A stretch of DNA of 64,000 nt from positions 9,349,001 through 9,413,000 of the forward strand of contig WPIO01000001.1 in NCBI GenBank assembly GCA_009760855.2, given 5' to 3'. Made by a program: the position numbers and the translations under genes. The notes beneath the pieces were generated by a model that saw only the letters and a program-made list of their open reading frames with translations, was not told the DNA's origin and did not search any database. This document shows, piece by piece, positions 46,141 to 57,559 of this stretch (position 1 is its first letter; the number at the start of each line of letters is the position of its first letter). This DNA comes from Cristatella mucedo. Taxonomy: Eukaryota > Bryozoa > Phylactolaemata > Cristatellidae.

Positions 46141-47823
46141 GTGGCCCCGCGTAACGTAGAGCTTTTATTAATTACCTTTTCTATCTCGACTTGAGCTCGA
46201 ACCGAAGGCGCACACTAGCGAGTCAGCAACAGCCGGTACACTACAAGCGCTTGCGAATCGAAGTGAGTGCCGCTGGCTTTCTATGCGATTTATCGACGCA
46301 GCGGTAAACTAGGCTTCAATGCTTTTCAAGTCCACTTGCCTAGCCGAGGCAGGTTTGATTGTTCGGCAGAAGCGTACTCAGCATCAGGCCAAAGTTGGGC
46401 CGAATCGCTTCTTTTTGCGGGGCAGCCGAGGTTACCGAACGGTTGCCACAAATACGCTAGAAGTGCCAGTTAACTTCAGTCCTACTGCTGGTTGCCTGCG
46501 CAATGAACTCCAATTATGGCAGGCTGATTTAACGGACCTGACTGGCTACGGGTCCGCTTTGTCACCGCTATGCACAGCCGCTCGGGCTTTGGGCTACGTC
46601 AGCCCCGTACCAACCCGCCGCCGAACTGCGGCAGACGAGAGGAGAGCAGAGCCGCTTCGCGGGCGCGCCGCTCGCTCGCTCGCTTCCACCGGTCAGCCAC
46701 CGGTCGGCTAGCGGCGCGCCTTTGAAAGCGAGCGAGCTCAGCGGCTGCTGCTGCTGCACGCCCCGACGTCGCGTGCCTCGGCACCAACGCTTAGCGTGCG
46801 GCCAGCACCCGGGCGGGTTGGGGCGGGCAGAGGCGGTGAATTTAACGAAAGCCGATGCGCCGAGCCGTCGGTCGTGCGTCTGAGGCTCGACCTGCGCGCG
46901 CGCCACGCAGTGCAGCGCCCTCGTATGCATACTTGAACTAAAGAAGCGGCATTTCAAAAGCTTGCGTCATCGCAAACCGTCATAGCTGAGCGCTACCTGG
47001 GCCGCAGGTGGTATGAAACCATGCGGCTTGGGCATATAAATCCACACTTTGGCAAGGCTGTACAGCGGCGAGGATTATAATACTATTTACTTGCAAAATA
47101 TCGTATGAATACGTTTTTTTGAATTTAAAGATAAGAAGAGCTAAAACGCTCACTTTTTGCCAAATAACTATAACTTCAGGCTCAATCAACGTCATTTGTG
47201 GGAGCCAGCACTTCGAGTATGCGAAACAGAGTCGACATTTTAACTACCTGCGCCTCAGATTACGATAGTTTCGGACGTATATGGCAATATCAGTCTTACT
47301 TAATCCGTGCAATGCTAATGTCCGTGTGATGGGGCTGAACTATCAGCCGGATTCATGAAACGCTAAGCACCGAAAGTCTATTTCATTAACTGCACCTTAC
47401 GCACGACAGAACGTTCATATGCAGCATTGTGCTGGTCGAGGAATTATCTTCTACTAATGGAGCAATTCTGTTATGTCTATCTAAAGTGCATTCTCAACTC
47501 TTGGATGCACAGTAAATCTCGTAAACTACATCACTATGCAACCAAATTTCTTCCCTTTGTATTTTTTATATGTATTAAGTGTTATTTCCTAATTTATACC
47601 TCAGAAGTATAGAATGTTTATTACTCCATAAAAGCTTTGCATCTGTGACCAAGATTGTGAATAACTTGAAAATATCCATATTTGATAAGGAAACATTTAT
47701 GTTCACGTGTTGAGGTTCGCGTTTAGTCAGAACTAACGGTATACGAATCAAAATATTAATATGTATTTGATCGTAAGTCATAAAAATGACCACTCAAATG
47801 AGTCCAGTAATTAGATATTCAAG
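46141..47823. other. Unrecognised stretch with a GC-rich core
   Basis: No gene or repeat is recognised. 46560-46930 is CpG-rich with open frames on both strands but no domain signature; the remainder is AT-rich. Confidence 0.45.
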
Positions 47824-49043
47824 ATTGCCGCATGCGCTGGTAAAAGCGGTCGCCTTTCTTCTCTGAGCAGTTTGCACCCGTGTTCTTCGCGAACTTGTCA
47901 TGGTGAGCATCAAAGATGGGGACTTCGAGGAAACATTCTGCATCTCTCTTTAGCATCACTCATTAAAAATCCTTGGTGAATTCTTCGCACTCCACAATCG
48001 TCTTTAGCTGCGGTCCGACGAAGATACCCGCTTTGACCTTAACGTCTGAAGTACGCGAAAAGACATCATGGAGGTATTTGAAAGCTGCTGACTCGTAGTC
48101 TAGTGCTGTGTGCCATATTACTCGGTGGGGTCAAACTAGATACGCAGTGAATCTGGGTGACCTTTTCCAAAGTGACTAATGTAGCTGCATCGGCACCTTC
48201 TGTGGGTTCGCCAGCGGCGCCCACTTGATAATGTTCTTCCGTGGGAATAATTCGGTCCGTCGGTGTAGCCAGTCTCTTTTGTGATAGTGTGCGTTAGTGT
48301 CCTGGTTGTCTCACAGGAAAAGAAAATAAAGGAAACTTGGTGAAACCGCCTTTGGGAGCCCTCGGAAATGTTTGCTGCTGCTCTGCTGAGGCTCTACAAT
48401 GACCTTCCGAGCGGTGCTGGTCGGGGTCGTAAATAAATAACTAAATATAATTCATTTGTATAGCGCACTAAGAGAACTTAATCTCTATTCAGGCGCTTCA
48501 CATATGCCACGGGCTCAAGCCCCCGACCTAGGCCAGACCTCGGTCGGGGCGAGTACCTCAACCGCTGGGCTAAACCAGATCGTAGGGCACTATACTACTA
48601 CTCCTGGATAGAAATGGTGCTATTCTAGAGGCTCCCGTCTATGAAATGGTGCTATTCTAGAGGCTCCCGTGGTCTCCTGGCATACGACCTCCTGGCAATA
48701 ATCAACGTACTTCATGGCACTCAGCAGCATCTTGACACTGATGTGGTCCTCTTTGAGTTGCGTTCTTATTATGAATAAGCATGGCTTTGAAGCTTCCGAA
48801 TGAACTGCACATGAATTGGCGCAACTCCCTCGGGCTTTACGGGATTCCTACAGTCTCAAATAGACTGGTCACGTTGGCGCAGAGGTACAGCCCAAGTAGT
48901 CAACTCAAGAAGTTAGACAGAAATTTGGTGAAACTTTCTCTTGAGTCTGCGACGTTCTCATTTTCATCCGAAAAATTCCAGTCCATGAGCGTAGAAGTCA
49001 GCCGCTCAGCATTGAACTCGTTCTGTAAGACCTCGAGGTCTTG
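47824..49043 (-). pseudogene. Decayed copy of an unnamed multicopy animal protein family
   Basis: Minus-strand blocks in order: VLQNEFNAERLTSTLMDWNF; DSRESFTKFLSNFLS and a stop; LYLCANVTSLFETVGIP; LRQFMCSSFGSFKAMLIHNK; EDHISVKMLLSAMKYVDY; (insertion at 48374-48638); GGFTKF; NAHYHKRDW; IIKWAPLANPQKVPMQLH; ALDYESAAFKYLHDVF; VKVKAGIFVGPQLKTIVECE; FDAHHDKFAKNTGANCSEKK and GDRFYQRM. From memory this order matches a large uncharacterised family in arthropods, cnidarians and others whose intact members carry a 'GERFHQDI' motif near the C-terminus. Function is unknown to me; its high copy number suggests a mobile-element origin. Several stops, at least three shifts and a loss of about 40 residues near 47963 show it is dead. 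Confidence 0.7.
48374..48612. repeat. 239-bp exact copy of 50837-51075
   Basis: Base for base identical by eye to 50837-51075. It contains a scrap of LINE-1 RT coding sequence, a SINE-A (48432-48579) and the resumed LINE-1 scrap. Here it lacks any LINE flanks and lies inside the unnamed-family pseudogene, so 50.84-51.08 kb is the donor. A 27-bp host segment next to it is duplicated (48612-48638 and 48644-48670). Confidence 0.85.
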
Positions 49044-49152
49044 GATCGGATCGGATCAGATCGGACAGATCGGATAAGATCGGACAGATCGGATCAGATC
49101 GGACAGATCGGATAAGATCGGACAGATCGGATCAGATCGGACAGATTGGATC
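49044..49152. repeat. GATCGG tandem repeat, 38-bp period
   Basis: Built from GATCGGACA and GATCGGATAA/GATCGGATCA alternating in a 38-bp higher-order unit, a little under three units. It begins exactly where similarity of the pseudogene at 47824-49043 ends. Confidence 0.85.
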
Positions 49153-49726
49153 GCTGAGCTCTTTCTTCCGGTTGGGCATGTGTGACATTCTTTCCTCAGC
49201 AGCAGTGTGTGCAGTTGTAGTCTGGATTTGCAATATCTTCCTCGCTGTCTGACTTGCTGCCCTCTCATGTAGATGGCTGAACGTGTGGATACATGTAGGA
49301 AGGTGCACTCTTACAAGTTCGTCACTTGGAATGGTCCGTCGTGCAGAAGTAGCAGTTGCTTGAGTGGCCAGTCGGTTTCCGCCGAATTCTTTAAATAGCA
49401 AACTTGATGGTTCTTATGTTCCCTGTGCGAGCTTGTAAATATTACAGAATTATGCAAATAAAAATGATATTTCGCAAATCGCATAATAATATGCAAAAAC
49501 AGCGATTTCTCAATTTACCTTTAAGAGTTCTCTTGCAGTGTCCGCATGCGAAACGATGTCCCCTTCTCGATTTTCGATTGCCTCCATCCCCGTCAGGCAT
49601 GCTGAAGTACATCTTAGAAGACGCTGTCGTTGAGTATTTCTTTTCGCTCGTGTCTTTAAAACTTGCCCATCTACATTTCTTTTCACTAGAAATGACACTT
49701 TTTCTACTCTTTGCAGTAGTAATCTT
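49153..49726. other. Unrecognised stretch
   Basis: No gene is recognised. An N-terminal remainder of the pseudogene to the left is possible but nothing in it is diagnostic. Confidence 0.4.
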
Positions 49727-52465
49727 TCTCCTGTCATTATAGGTGACTTCATATCTACATCGACAGCCGGTCTGATTTGATCCCGTATTCGAACGTTCTG
49801 TCACTGCCGGAGTCCTACTGTCTCACGTACAAGCACCTACACACTTATAAGGCCACACCTGTGACCGAATGTCTCCCCGAATGTACCCTATCGACCCTTA
49901 CCGCCATCCCCTTTGCGATTGCATGCTGATTTGGCTCTCCCGGTAATGCGTTTCTCTTTCGACAAGTAAAATTGCCTACGAGACAGATTCAGTCTCTTGG
50001 CATTGCTGCTGTCTGTAGCAGACTTGCACCGTCCTCCCTTCGATCAGATTCTCATATCGAGCTTCCCTTCTCGATGCAATGCTGCAATCCAGCAAAGCTA
50101 CCCGACGCTCTTGATGAGTTCGCACCTCTGACTGAGCGTCAGATCCGTCCCCGCTGAAACGCCCCTTGGTTAATGGCCGGCATAAAAAGTGCAAGGAAAA
50201 CTAAGCACGGCCTTCCGAAGGTCGCCAAAAGTTGTGAATCACTGTCTATCTCTTGGCATTTGAAGATTATTGCACGTCACATTAACTCATTTCAACTAGT
50301 GGAGACGCAGACGAATTACTCCAAAATGTTAATGTCCACTTGCTGATCATCTTAACCACTTCCAAGCGTGCACACCTACCCGCGATCCCATAGCTACTTA
50401 GCAGAGCGTTTCTCCAAATTCATCTTAGGCAACATATAATAGAGTAGGGACTCCATTCACTCACTGCCGTCCCTGCACGATCACAAATCGATGTTCTCTT
50501 CTCTTCTCATCTCCGCAATGTGTGTCTCTGCTGAACTCGACGCTAAACTGTCTCCCAGTTAAAGCAGCTGATAGTTCTTTAGATTCTGTTTTAGCAGTTC
50601 TCCGTATGTGGGGCATTGACTTGTTGCTGCAAACCGTAAACAATTTTGTAAACAGGTCCCGGTTACCTGTGAAGTCTCTTACCCTCTGAGAACGACAATA
50701 GTCAGACCAATTCTTAAAAAGCCCGCCCAAGATCGTGAAAATTTAAGTAGCTTTCTTTTAGTCTTCCTTCAGCCATTCTTATCAAAACAATTGAGCGAGT
50801 GGTGCCATTTGGCAGCGAGCTCACTATTTCACGGAAGCTGCTGCTCTGCTGAGGCTCTACAATGACCTTCCGAGCGGTGCTGGTCGGGGTCGTAAATAAA
50901 TAACTAAATATAATTCATTTGTATAGCGCACTAAGAGAACTTAATCTCTATTCAGGCGCTTCACATATGCCACGGGCTCAAGCCCCCGACCTAGGCCAGA
51001 CCTCGGTCGGGGCGAGTACCTCAACCGCTGGGCTAAACCAGATCGTAGGGCACTATACTACTACTCCTGGATAGATCGGCATTTTTCGACACGATTGACC
51101 ATCAGATCTTTCTGGCATGCCTCTTCACATGCCTAGGTATCAGTGGCCAAGATGTTAAAGTGGATTAGATCCTACCTCACAGAGAGATGTCAGAGTGGAG
51201 ATAAAACTGCTGTAGGTCATCTAGGAAGCCGTTAAAAAACAGAGTACCTCAGAGCTCTTTTACCTTTCTATACTCTCCATCTGCCTGATGACATCGCCAA
51301 GCATAATCCTTGCCTTCATTGACAATCAGCTTTACCTATCCTTAAAACGTTCTTAACCTTTGCTCCCATCCGACTCATTTAAATCCCTTACTATCTGTAT
51401 CAACGACATTTACACTTGAATAGTTGCTAACTTTGCGAGGCCAAACGATTGTAAGACTAACGTAATAGTTGTTATAAACCTAGTTTCACGCGAAAGATGG
51501 AAGACGTAGCCCTCAAGATTCATTCATCTACCATCTCTCCCATTACATCTGCCCTGAATCTAAGCGTACTATTTCACAAGGACTTGTAATCGGATTAGCA
51601 AACTTTCTTGAGCTTCTAATCAGCCGACTTTCAGCTAAGGAACATCGCCAAAATCGGGACCTGTTTAGAAGAGAGCGACAGCTAAATTATTTCACGCTTT
51701 AAAACATAGCGTTTCCTTCTTGCACTCACTTTCATTCGGCTCTTCAGGCCTGCGCACAGATTTGTCTGCAACCAGTGCAAAACTGTTTGCTTGGTCTGCT
51801 GTCAATCGCAAAGCTGAAACATTGCACCACACCACTTCTGCCTGAACTTCGCCGGCTCTCTGTCAAGCATCGAGTTTATTTCAAGAATCTCAATATGACT
51901 TTTAGGTCACTTCCCTCACTAGCACCAGCCTTGACCTATTCGATCTCCTCGATTGTTCCATGCGCTCTCTCACCTCGCCCGCTCCTCGACATTTCGTCAT
52001 TTTCACTACGTCCCACGCACTAGATTGAAATCTTCTGATGATTGAGCCTTCAGCTTGCATGCACCGGAAATCTGGCACTATCCTCCGGCTAAGGTTGCTA
52101 ACTGCATGACTTAGCATTTTTTTTAAGTCTCAGCTGAAAGTGCACCTGTTTCCGCTCAGCTTTCCCTTCGCCCCATTGAACTTGTCTTGATTTGTTCCGG
52201 CGTGGTGCGTACCTGCGTATGATTCAGTGCACGCTATTACTCGGAGGTCTTCCAATCCAATTGCCATGATTGTGTTTATTGTTGCTTTAGCATGCTAGTC
52301 TGTGCATGCTGGGTGTTCGCTTTGGCATGCTTTATACCGTGCATGTCACCAACCCTACGGGTATTGATTATTTTGCTGCGAGCTGTAAAGCAATTGAATA
52401 GCGATTAAGTTCTCTTAGGGCTATACAAACAAACCATTATCGTTTTTATTATTATTACTATTAAT
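49727..52465 (+). mobile_element. Longest LINE-1 relic, endonuclease end to tail
   Basis: Plus-strand order: PVIIGDF (49735-49755), like the 'LLGDFN' endonuclease motif; DALDEFAPLTERQIRPR (50107-50157), the linker before RT, with APWFNGRHKK-like sequence after it; RAHYFTEAAALLRLYNDLPS (50815-50875), the RT region before the first Asp; a SINE-A insertion; SAFFDTIDHQIF (51076-51111), the first catalytic Asp region; ELRRLSVKHRVYFKNLNM (51847-51900), the C-terminal part; the 3' UTR; and the tail 'gcgattaagttctcttaggg' with an ATT repeat near 52385-52465. Many stops. The catalytic ADD block is not readable. Confidence 0.75.
50895..51042 (-). repeat. SINE-A in the LINE-1 RT region, 5-bp TSD
   Basis: A 148-bp SINE-A opposite in strand to its LINE host, flanked by 'tcgta' at 50890-50894 and 51043-51047. 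The LINE coding sequence resumes directly after. The order is the same as in the copy at 10145-10294. Confidence 0.85.
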
Positions 52466-52497
52466 TCACTTGCAGGACTATTCGCAAAAAATTGGGA

Positions 52498-52797
52498 CTC
52501 TGTCTCACTGTCTCTCTGTTCCTCTGTCTCCGTGTCTCTGTGTCTCTGTGTCTCTGTCTCTCTGTCCCTCTGTCTCTGTGTCTGTGTCTCTGTGTCTCTC
52601 CGTCTCTCCGTCTCTCCGTCTCTCCGTCTCTCCGTCTCTCCGTCTCTCCGTCTCTCCGTCTCTCCGTCTCTCCGTCTCTCCGTCTCTCCGTCTCTCCGTC
52701 TCTCCGTCTCTCCGTCTCTCCGTCTCTCCGTCTCTCCGTCTCTCTGTCTCTCCGTCACTCCGTCTCTCTGTCTCTCTCTCGTCTCTCTCTCTCTCTT
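52498..52797. repeat. (CTCTCCGT)n and CT-rich tandem repeat
   Basis: A core of about 18 near-perfect 8-bp CTCTCCGT units (about 52596-52744) inside degenerate TCTCTGTG/CTCTCTGT sequence. It is open in all plus frames and so mimics a Ser/Leu/Val or Arg-Asp-Gly-Glu protein. Not coding. Confidence 0.95.
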
Positions 52798-52949
52798 TCA
52801 CAGAAATCTATTTTGCTGACTCCGTCTTTCGAAAGACCCCTCCAAGCACATAAAAATCTAATAAGTGATTTGTTCAGCCGCGTGGGACATTTTTGAATTA
52901 CCTCCTGCTGCATTTTCAAGATGCGGACGACCGAAATGCTGAGCCCAAC

Positions 52950-53780
52950 GGGTGCTACTCTCTCGGCACTCAGGGGGTGGGCGGAGGTTGGCGGCCCGTG
53001 CCCCGCTGCCCCCCGAGCGCCGAGCGAGTGATTGCATTCGCCGACCTTCGGACGGCAAGTGCGTGACCGAGCAGAACTTGACGAACTCATCCATGGCGGC
53101 GCTGATTCAATCGTTTACTCGAAGCGGCGGCGGCCATTGCGGAGCCCTGCGGAACGCGACTAGCTTAGGGCCGCACCGATGGCTCGCGCGCGCCGCCTTC
53201 AGTTTGATGACTCAGCGAGAGCGCGCGCGAGCGTGCGACGAGTGCCTCCGCGGCCCACCGCCGCGTGCGTGCGTGAGAGCGCCCGGCGGCGGCGCCGGCA
53301 GTGGCTTAGTAAGCAGATTCGCGTCGCCACCAGCGTCGCCGGTGCGTCGACTCAGCGCGCGCAGCGGCCCTTAAAGCCGAATGGCCAGGTTGCGACAGAC
53401 CCCGACAGCTCGTTAGCTCCATCTGCACGGCAGAAACGCGAGGGTCGACGGGCCGACGGAAGCGGCGCTCGTCGGCGCAAGCGAGCGCGCGCGCGCGCTC
53501 TGCAGTCTCATTCGACGGGCAGCGCGCGACCGGCAGGTCGCAGCTAGTGAGCTGCCGGCACTGCGTCTGCCAAGCGGAGAAACCCTACACCGTATAAACG
53601 GGAGGTGTTTTGTATTTTCCGACGCTGGCATTTATGCAGTGATTCACGCTCGAGCTCCGGGACCTCCCGGCAGGCCGCGTCGACCCGCCGACGCTGCCCG
53701 TCTGTTTTCGTGACCTTTGTAGCCCGCGAGGCAAAGATGAAATGGAAAACCATCGCCGGGCCCGCTTGAAGCATCGCCGC
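52950..53780. promoter_or_regulatory. CpG-rich block, possible CpG island
   Basis: Dense CpG with runs such as 'gagcgcgcgcgcgcgc'. Short open frames start with Met on both strands (for example 52952-53374 + and 52858-53094 -) but show no known domain. A promoter with a first exon is possible. No splice structure or homology can be shown. Confidence 0.4.
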
Positions 53781-54019
53781 TGCCCCGCGCCCCTAAGACC
53801 AGCTGCGTCTAATGGCTTTGCACTTCCGTTGCCAGAATGCGAGCAATGCGAGCGCGTGGCTAAGCTAACGTCTTCAATCTACTTAAGCCGGGCCCCCCTC
53901 GTCGATGCTGCGGTAGGTGGCCACCGACAGCCGGCGGGCCGTGGCGTACCTGAATGGCCCGCTCGCATCGCGCGGGCATGCACCGGAGACGGCGGGAACT
54001 AGAGGGAGAGCAAGAGAGC

Positions 54020-54021
<2 letters not shown>

Positions 54022-54080
<59 letters not shown>

Positions 54081-54134
54081 AGAGACAAAGTAAGAGGGGA
54101 GAGAGAAAGGGAGAGAACGAGAGAGAAAGCGAAT

Positions 54135-54212
<78 letters not shown>

Positions 54213-54213
54213 A
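54022..54213. repeat. (GA)n microsatellite, interrupted
   Basis: Two GA tracts (about 54022-54072 and 54137-54213) joined by GA-rich degenerate sequence. Frames through it are artefacts. Confidence 0.95.
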
Positions 54214-54619
54214 GGAAAGCTGACGGATCTCATTGAAACCAGTAGAATCGGATTTGCAGCGACCGCGACATTTGCTTTGCCCCGACTCAGTTAACTTTGC
54301 GCCTCAGCCACTCCCCGCACACGCACGTGCCACGTACTTTGCCAACTTACCAGAATCGATATCAATACTCCGAAAGCTGAGCTATTTGAATTAACCGAAT
54401 TAATTTCGGCACTTTTCGGCCAATGACATTACGGCGTCGGACGCTGCGGCCTCTGGTGAAGGCTTCGAAAAGCTTGCGGGAAAAATACGCCGACCGTACA
54501 GGCGAGCGCAGAGAAATTTTACCCCGACGGAATAGCTGTTCAATTAAGAAATTAGATAAGAATAATAATAGCTACAGTAATATGACACTAGCTTAGCACC
54601 CTAAGAGATCTGTCACTAC
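54214..54619. other. Unrecognised stretch with a LINE tail scrap
   Basis: No gene is recognised. Near 54555-54612 'aagaataataatagctacag' and 'agcaccctaagaga' look like a minus-strand LINE-1/SINE-A tail remnant. Confidence 0.45.
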
Positions 54620-55785
54620 TCTGTCAACTTTCACCAACGTAACATTGCGAAAATTCGGGCTTGCTTGGATAAGGACACCCTAGCCTAGCTAGTGCGTGCC
54701 TTCATGACACCCCCTACTCGACTTCTGTAACCTGCTACTTAATTCCTCCTGCACGTGCAATAACACGTCGATAATTGGTGCAAAACTCAGTAGCCAGTCC
54801 GATCTGTCGTAAACATCACGACTGTCACAGTACACCTCTTCTTAGCAGTGTGCACTGGCTGCCTGCCGAGAAAGGTATCGACTTCAAGATCCTGTCACTC
54901 GCATTTAGATCTGTCCATTCTCTTGCTCCGGCCTGGCTATCTCTGAATTAGTTTCACATCAGACCTGCCGTCACACCACCGGCTCGTCCGATTCCGGCCG
55001 ATTACGGTTCTACGACGATTCATCCCGGACGATTCATCCAGAGGCCGTTTCATTCGTCGACGATTCATCCAGCGACTGTTCGTGCAAACAAGAAACGCTA
55101 AGCCCTAAACCCTAAGCCCTGATTAAAGGTGTTTGTTTCAGTATTTTTCCAGCGTAGTCCTACAACAATTCATATGTTTGTTAGTTTGAATATTATTCTG
55201 AATGAATCGTCCCCGGATTAATCGTCCGGACACCAGCGATTATTTTTGTGCCCCTAGCCAACTTCAAATCGCTCGCAGAGCGCTGCGAGCTCAGTCGTTG
55301 CTGCCGAGGCTCGGAGCTCACTACCGATGGACGCCAAGCCATCTCTTGAGTTGGCGGCACTCAAAAGACAAGCTGAAAACCCAGCGGTTCAGCGGCGCAG
55401 CCGTTTCTCTGTCCGAGCGAATTTTCTTTTCGTACGCTCGTGCGTCACGACGCGTACGTTCGCGTCGCGGCCTAGGATCTACAGCCGAACGCGAGGACGT
55501 AGCGGACCTGCAATGGTTTTCCCTGCGCGCTTTCTGCGTGCTTTGGATGCGAGCAATCGAGTGCTTCTAACCGCGGCTCCTACGGCGGCCAGCGGCCGCG
55601 GGCCTTTGCTTGTGAATGTTTGTCTTAGAACCGCAGCCGCGGCAGCCTTGGTGGCACGCCTGCCAATGCAGGCTTGCCCTTGTTCTCATTTCAATCGCCG
55701 ATCGTCGCTTCTCTTGCAGCGAGTTGTAGAGCATGTGAATAGAGAATAAATGTTCGTAAGGCGCTGTGCAAAAGACGTATCGCTC
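54620..55785 (+). mobile_element. LINE-1-like relic split by a MITE-like insertion
   Basis: Left part (54620-55004): 'caccaacgtaacattgcgaa' (QRNIAKI), 'gcttgcttggataaggacac' (ACLDKDT), 'gcactggctgcctgccgaga' (HWLPAE) and 'atcgacttcaagatcctgtc' (IDFKILS). Right part (55238-55785): CAPSQLQIARRALRAQS, KDKLKTQRFSGAA (compare FKRNLKTHLFRTAFSG in the young LINE-1), then a tail-like 'gtgaatagagaataaatg' and 'aaggcgctgtgcaaa'. The right part is unusually GC-rich for a LINE. Confidence 0.6.
55005..55237. mobile_element. 233-bp MITE-like element with subterminal inverted repeats
   Basis: Flanked by 'gatta' at 55000-55004 and 55238-55242. Inside the left end lie three copies of 'gacgattcatcc' plus a variant. 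The right end has the inverted form ('gaatgaatcgtccc', 'ggattaatcgtccgg'). The two ends can pair over roughly 30 bases with mismatches. The middle has telomere-like 'ctaagccctaaaccctaag'. There is no coding capacity. Similar 'gacgnttcatcc' repeats exist in other animal genomes as far as I recall. Confidence 0.65.
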
Positions 55786-55929
55786 GCTATTCTTAGAACA
55801 TATCTCGTCCGAGACAATTTAAATTTGCTGAAAGAGAGACGTGCCGATCGATTAACGATAGCAGACGCAGAGTGTCGGCGGCACGCGACGGACGCGAGAG
55901 CGCTAGAGAATTCGCAAGAATGGTGCAAA

Positions 55930-56470
55930 TGCTGTAAAGAGCAGGTAGGGTTTTTGCTACTTTTTAAATGACATAAAGTCACGGTATGTCGTAACTTTAG
56001 TCGTTTGCGAGTTCATGGCTTTGGGAGCGTAAGAACGGACAGTACGGTCTACACAGGATTTGAGGTTGATTAGAGGCACAGCTAAACGATTTGAGTCCGA
56101 AGAGCTTGTGGTACGATGCGTAGCATGAGTGGGAATTATTTCCGACATATATTCTGGAACCAAAGAATGAAGGAGCCTAACGGTGAGTGACAATATCTTG
56201 AGGCTGATACGCAGCTTGATTGGCAGCTAGCCTAGTCTGATGAGCAGCCATGCACTGTGGCAGTCGCAACGTTTACAATAGATCAGTCTGGCTGCATGTG
56301 TTTGCTCCAACTGTAACCGTCTTAGTGCACAGACCGGAAGACAAGCTAGAAGTAAGTTACAGAGGCGTAATCAAGTTGCAGGGCGCAAAAAATGCTCGGA
56401 AAAGCTTGGTTGGTGTATCCGTATCTAAGCAGGCCCGACTTTTTGAAAAGGTAGAAGAGAACGGCAGATA
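55930..56470 (-). mobile_element. LINE-1 C-terminal relic
   Basis: Minus-strand 55957-56193 reads MSLTVRLLHSLVPEYMSEII and LAVPLINLKSCVDRTVRSYA, matching LSLTFRSLHSMAPAYLSDIL and IPRTNLKSFGDRAFSSYAP of LINE-1. Matches go on to about 56470 ('gtatccgtatctaagcaggc'). No tail is seen on the left. Confidence 0.7.
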
Positions 56471-56937
56471 GAAGCCTTGTGTACAGCCCGAGTAACTTAT
56501 CGGGCACCGTCGAATGTATTGCCAACTCGCATCAGCGTAAGATGTCGCTCTAGAAAATTTCATGACGCTTTTTTGTGGCTGCCGAGCATTCGCTCGAGGC
56601 TTTCAACGGTCGATTGTAAGTACACGCAAGGCCGCAACGTCCAGGGAGCAGTTGTTCAGAATTCTGAACGTTAAAAGTAACAGACAAGTGCGCTTAAAGA
56701 AAGTGAACGCCGCTCGTGAAAAATCACTATTGAACTTGGCAAACTGCCTAAAGGTAGCATGACTGTGTCGCCACGGAGGAGTAGGCGAAGCTGAGCGCTG
56801 AACCGTTTTGCGCCATCACCGCAACCTGACACGACAGCCCTTCCTGGTTATGCTTTCACAGCTACAGCGTCTTCACTAGGATGGCGTCTGCACGAGGGCG
56901 CAGCCGGGCTGTTCTCCATCGCTATATTTCTCTCTTT
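56471..56937. other. Unrecognised stretch
   Basis: No gene or repeat is recognised. Confidence 0.5.
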
Positions 56938-57352
<415 letters not shown>

Positions 57353-57559
57353 CTCATTTTATGTGTGTATGTGTCTCAACGCGAAGCTGGCGAAGGTATT
57401 TGCTGGAATCGCTTCTCTAGTTTATGTTCATCTTAGCATAGTGGCTCTTTTCGACCAAAACTTGTGGAGAAGCAGAGAGTTTGGTGAGTTGGACCGATAA
57501 ATCGGAAAAATTCGGCACGATAAATCTAGTTATGATTAGTTAAAGAATGCCTCGGACGA

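Noticed and set aside
49044-49152. CRISPR array
   Set aside because: Units are contiguous variants of GATCGG with no unique spacers, in an animal-like genome.
48374-51075. LTR retrotransposon with 239-bp LTRs and a 2.2-kb interior
   Set aside because: The repeat ends do not have TG...CA, the interior has no gag/pol, and the repeat is a LINE plus SINE segment.
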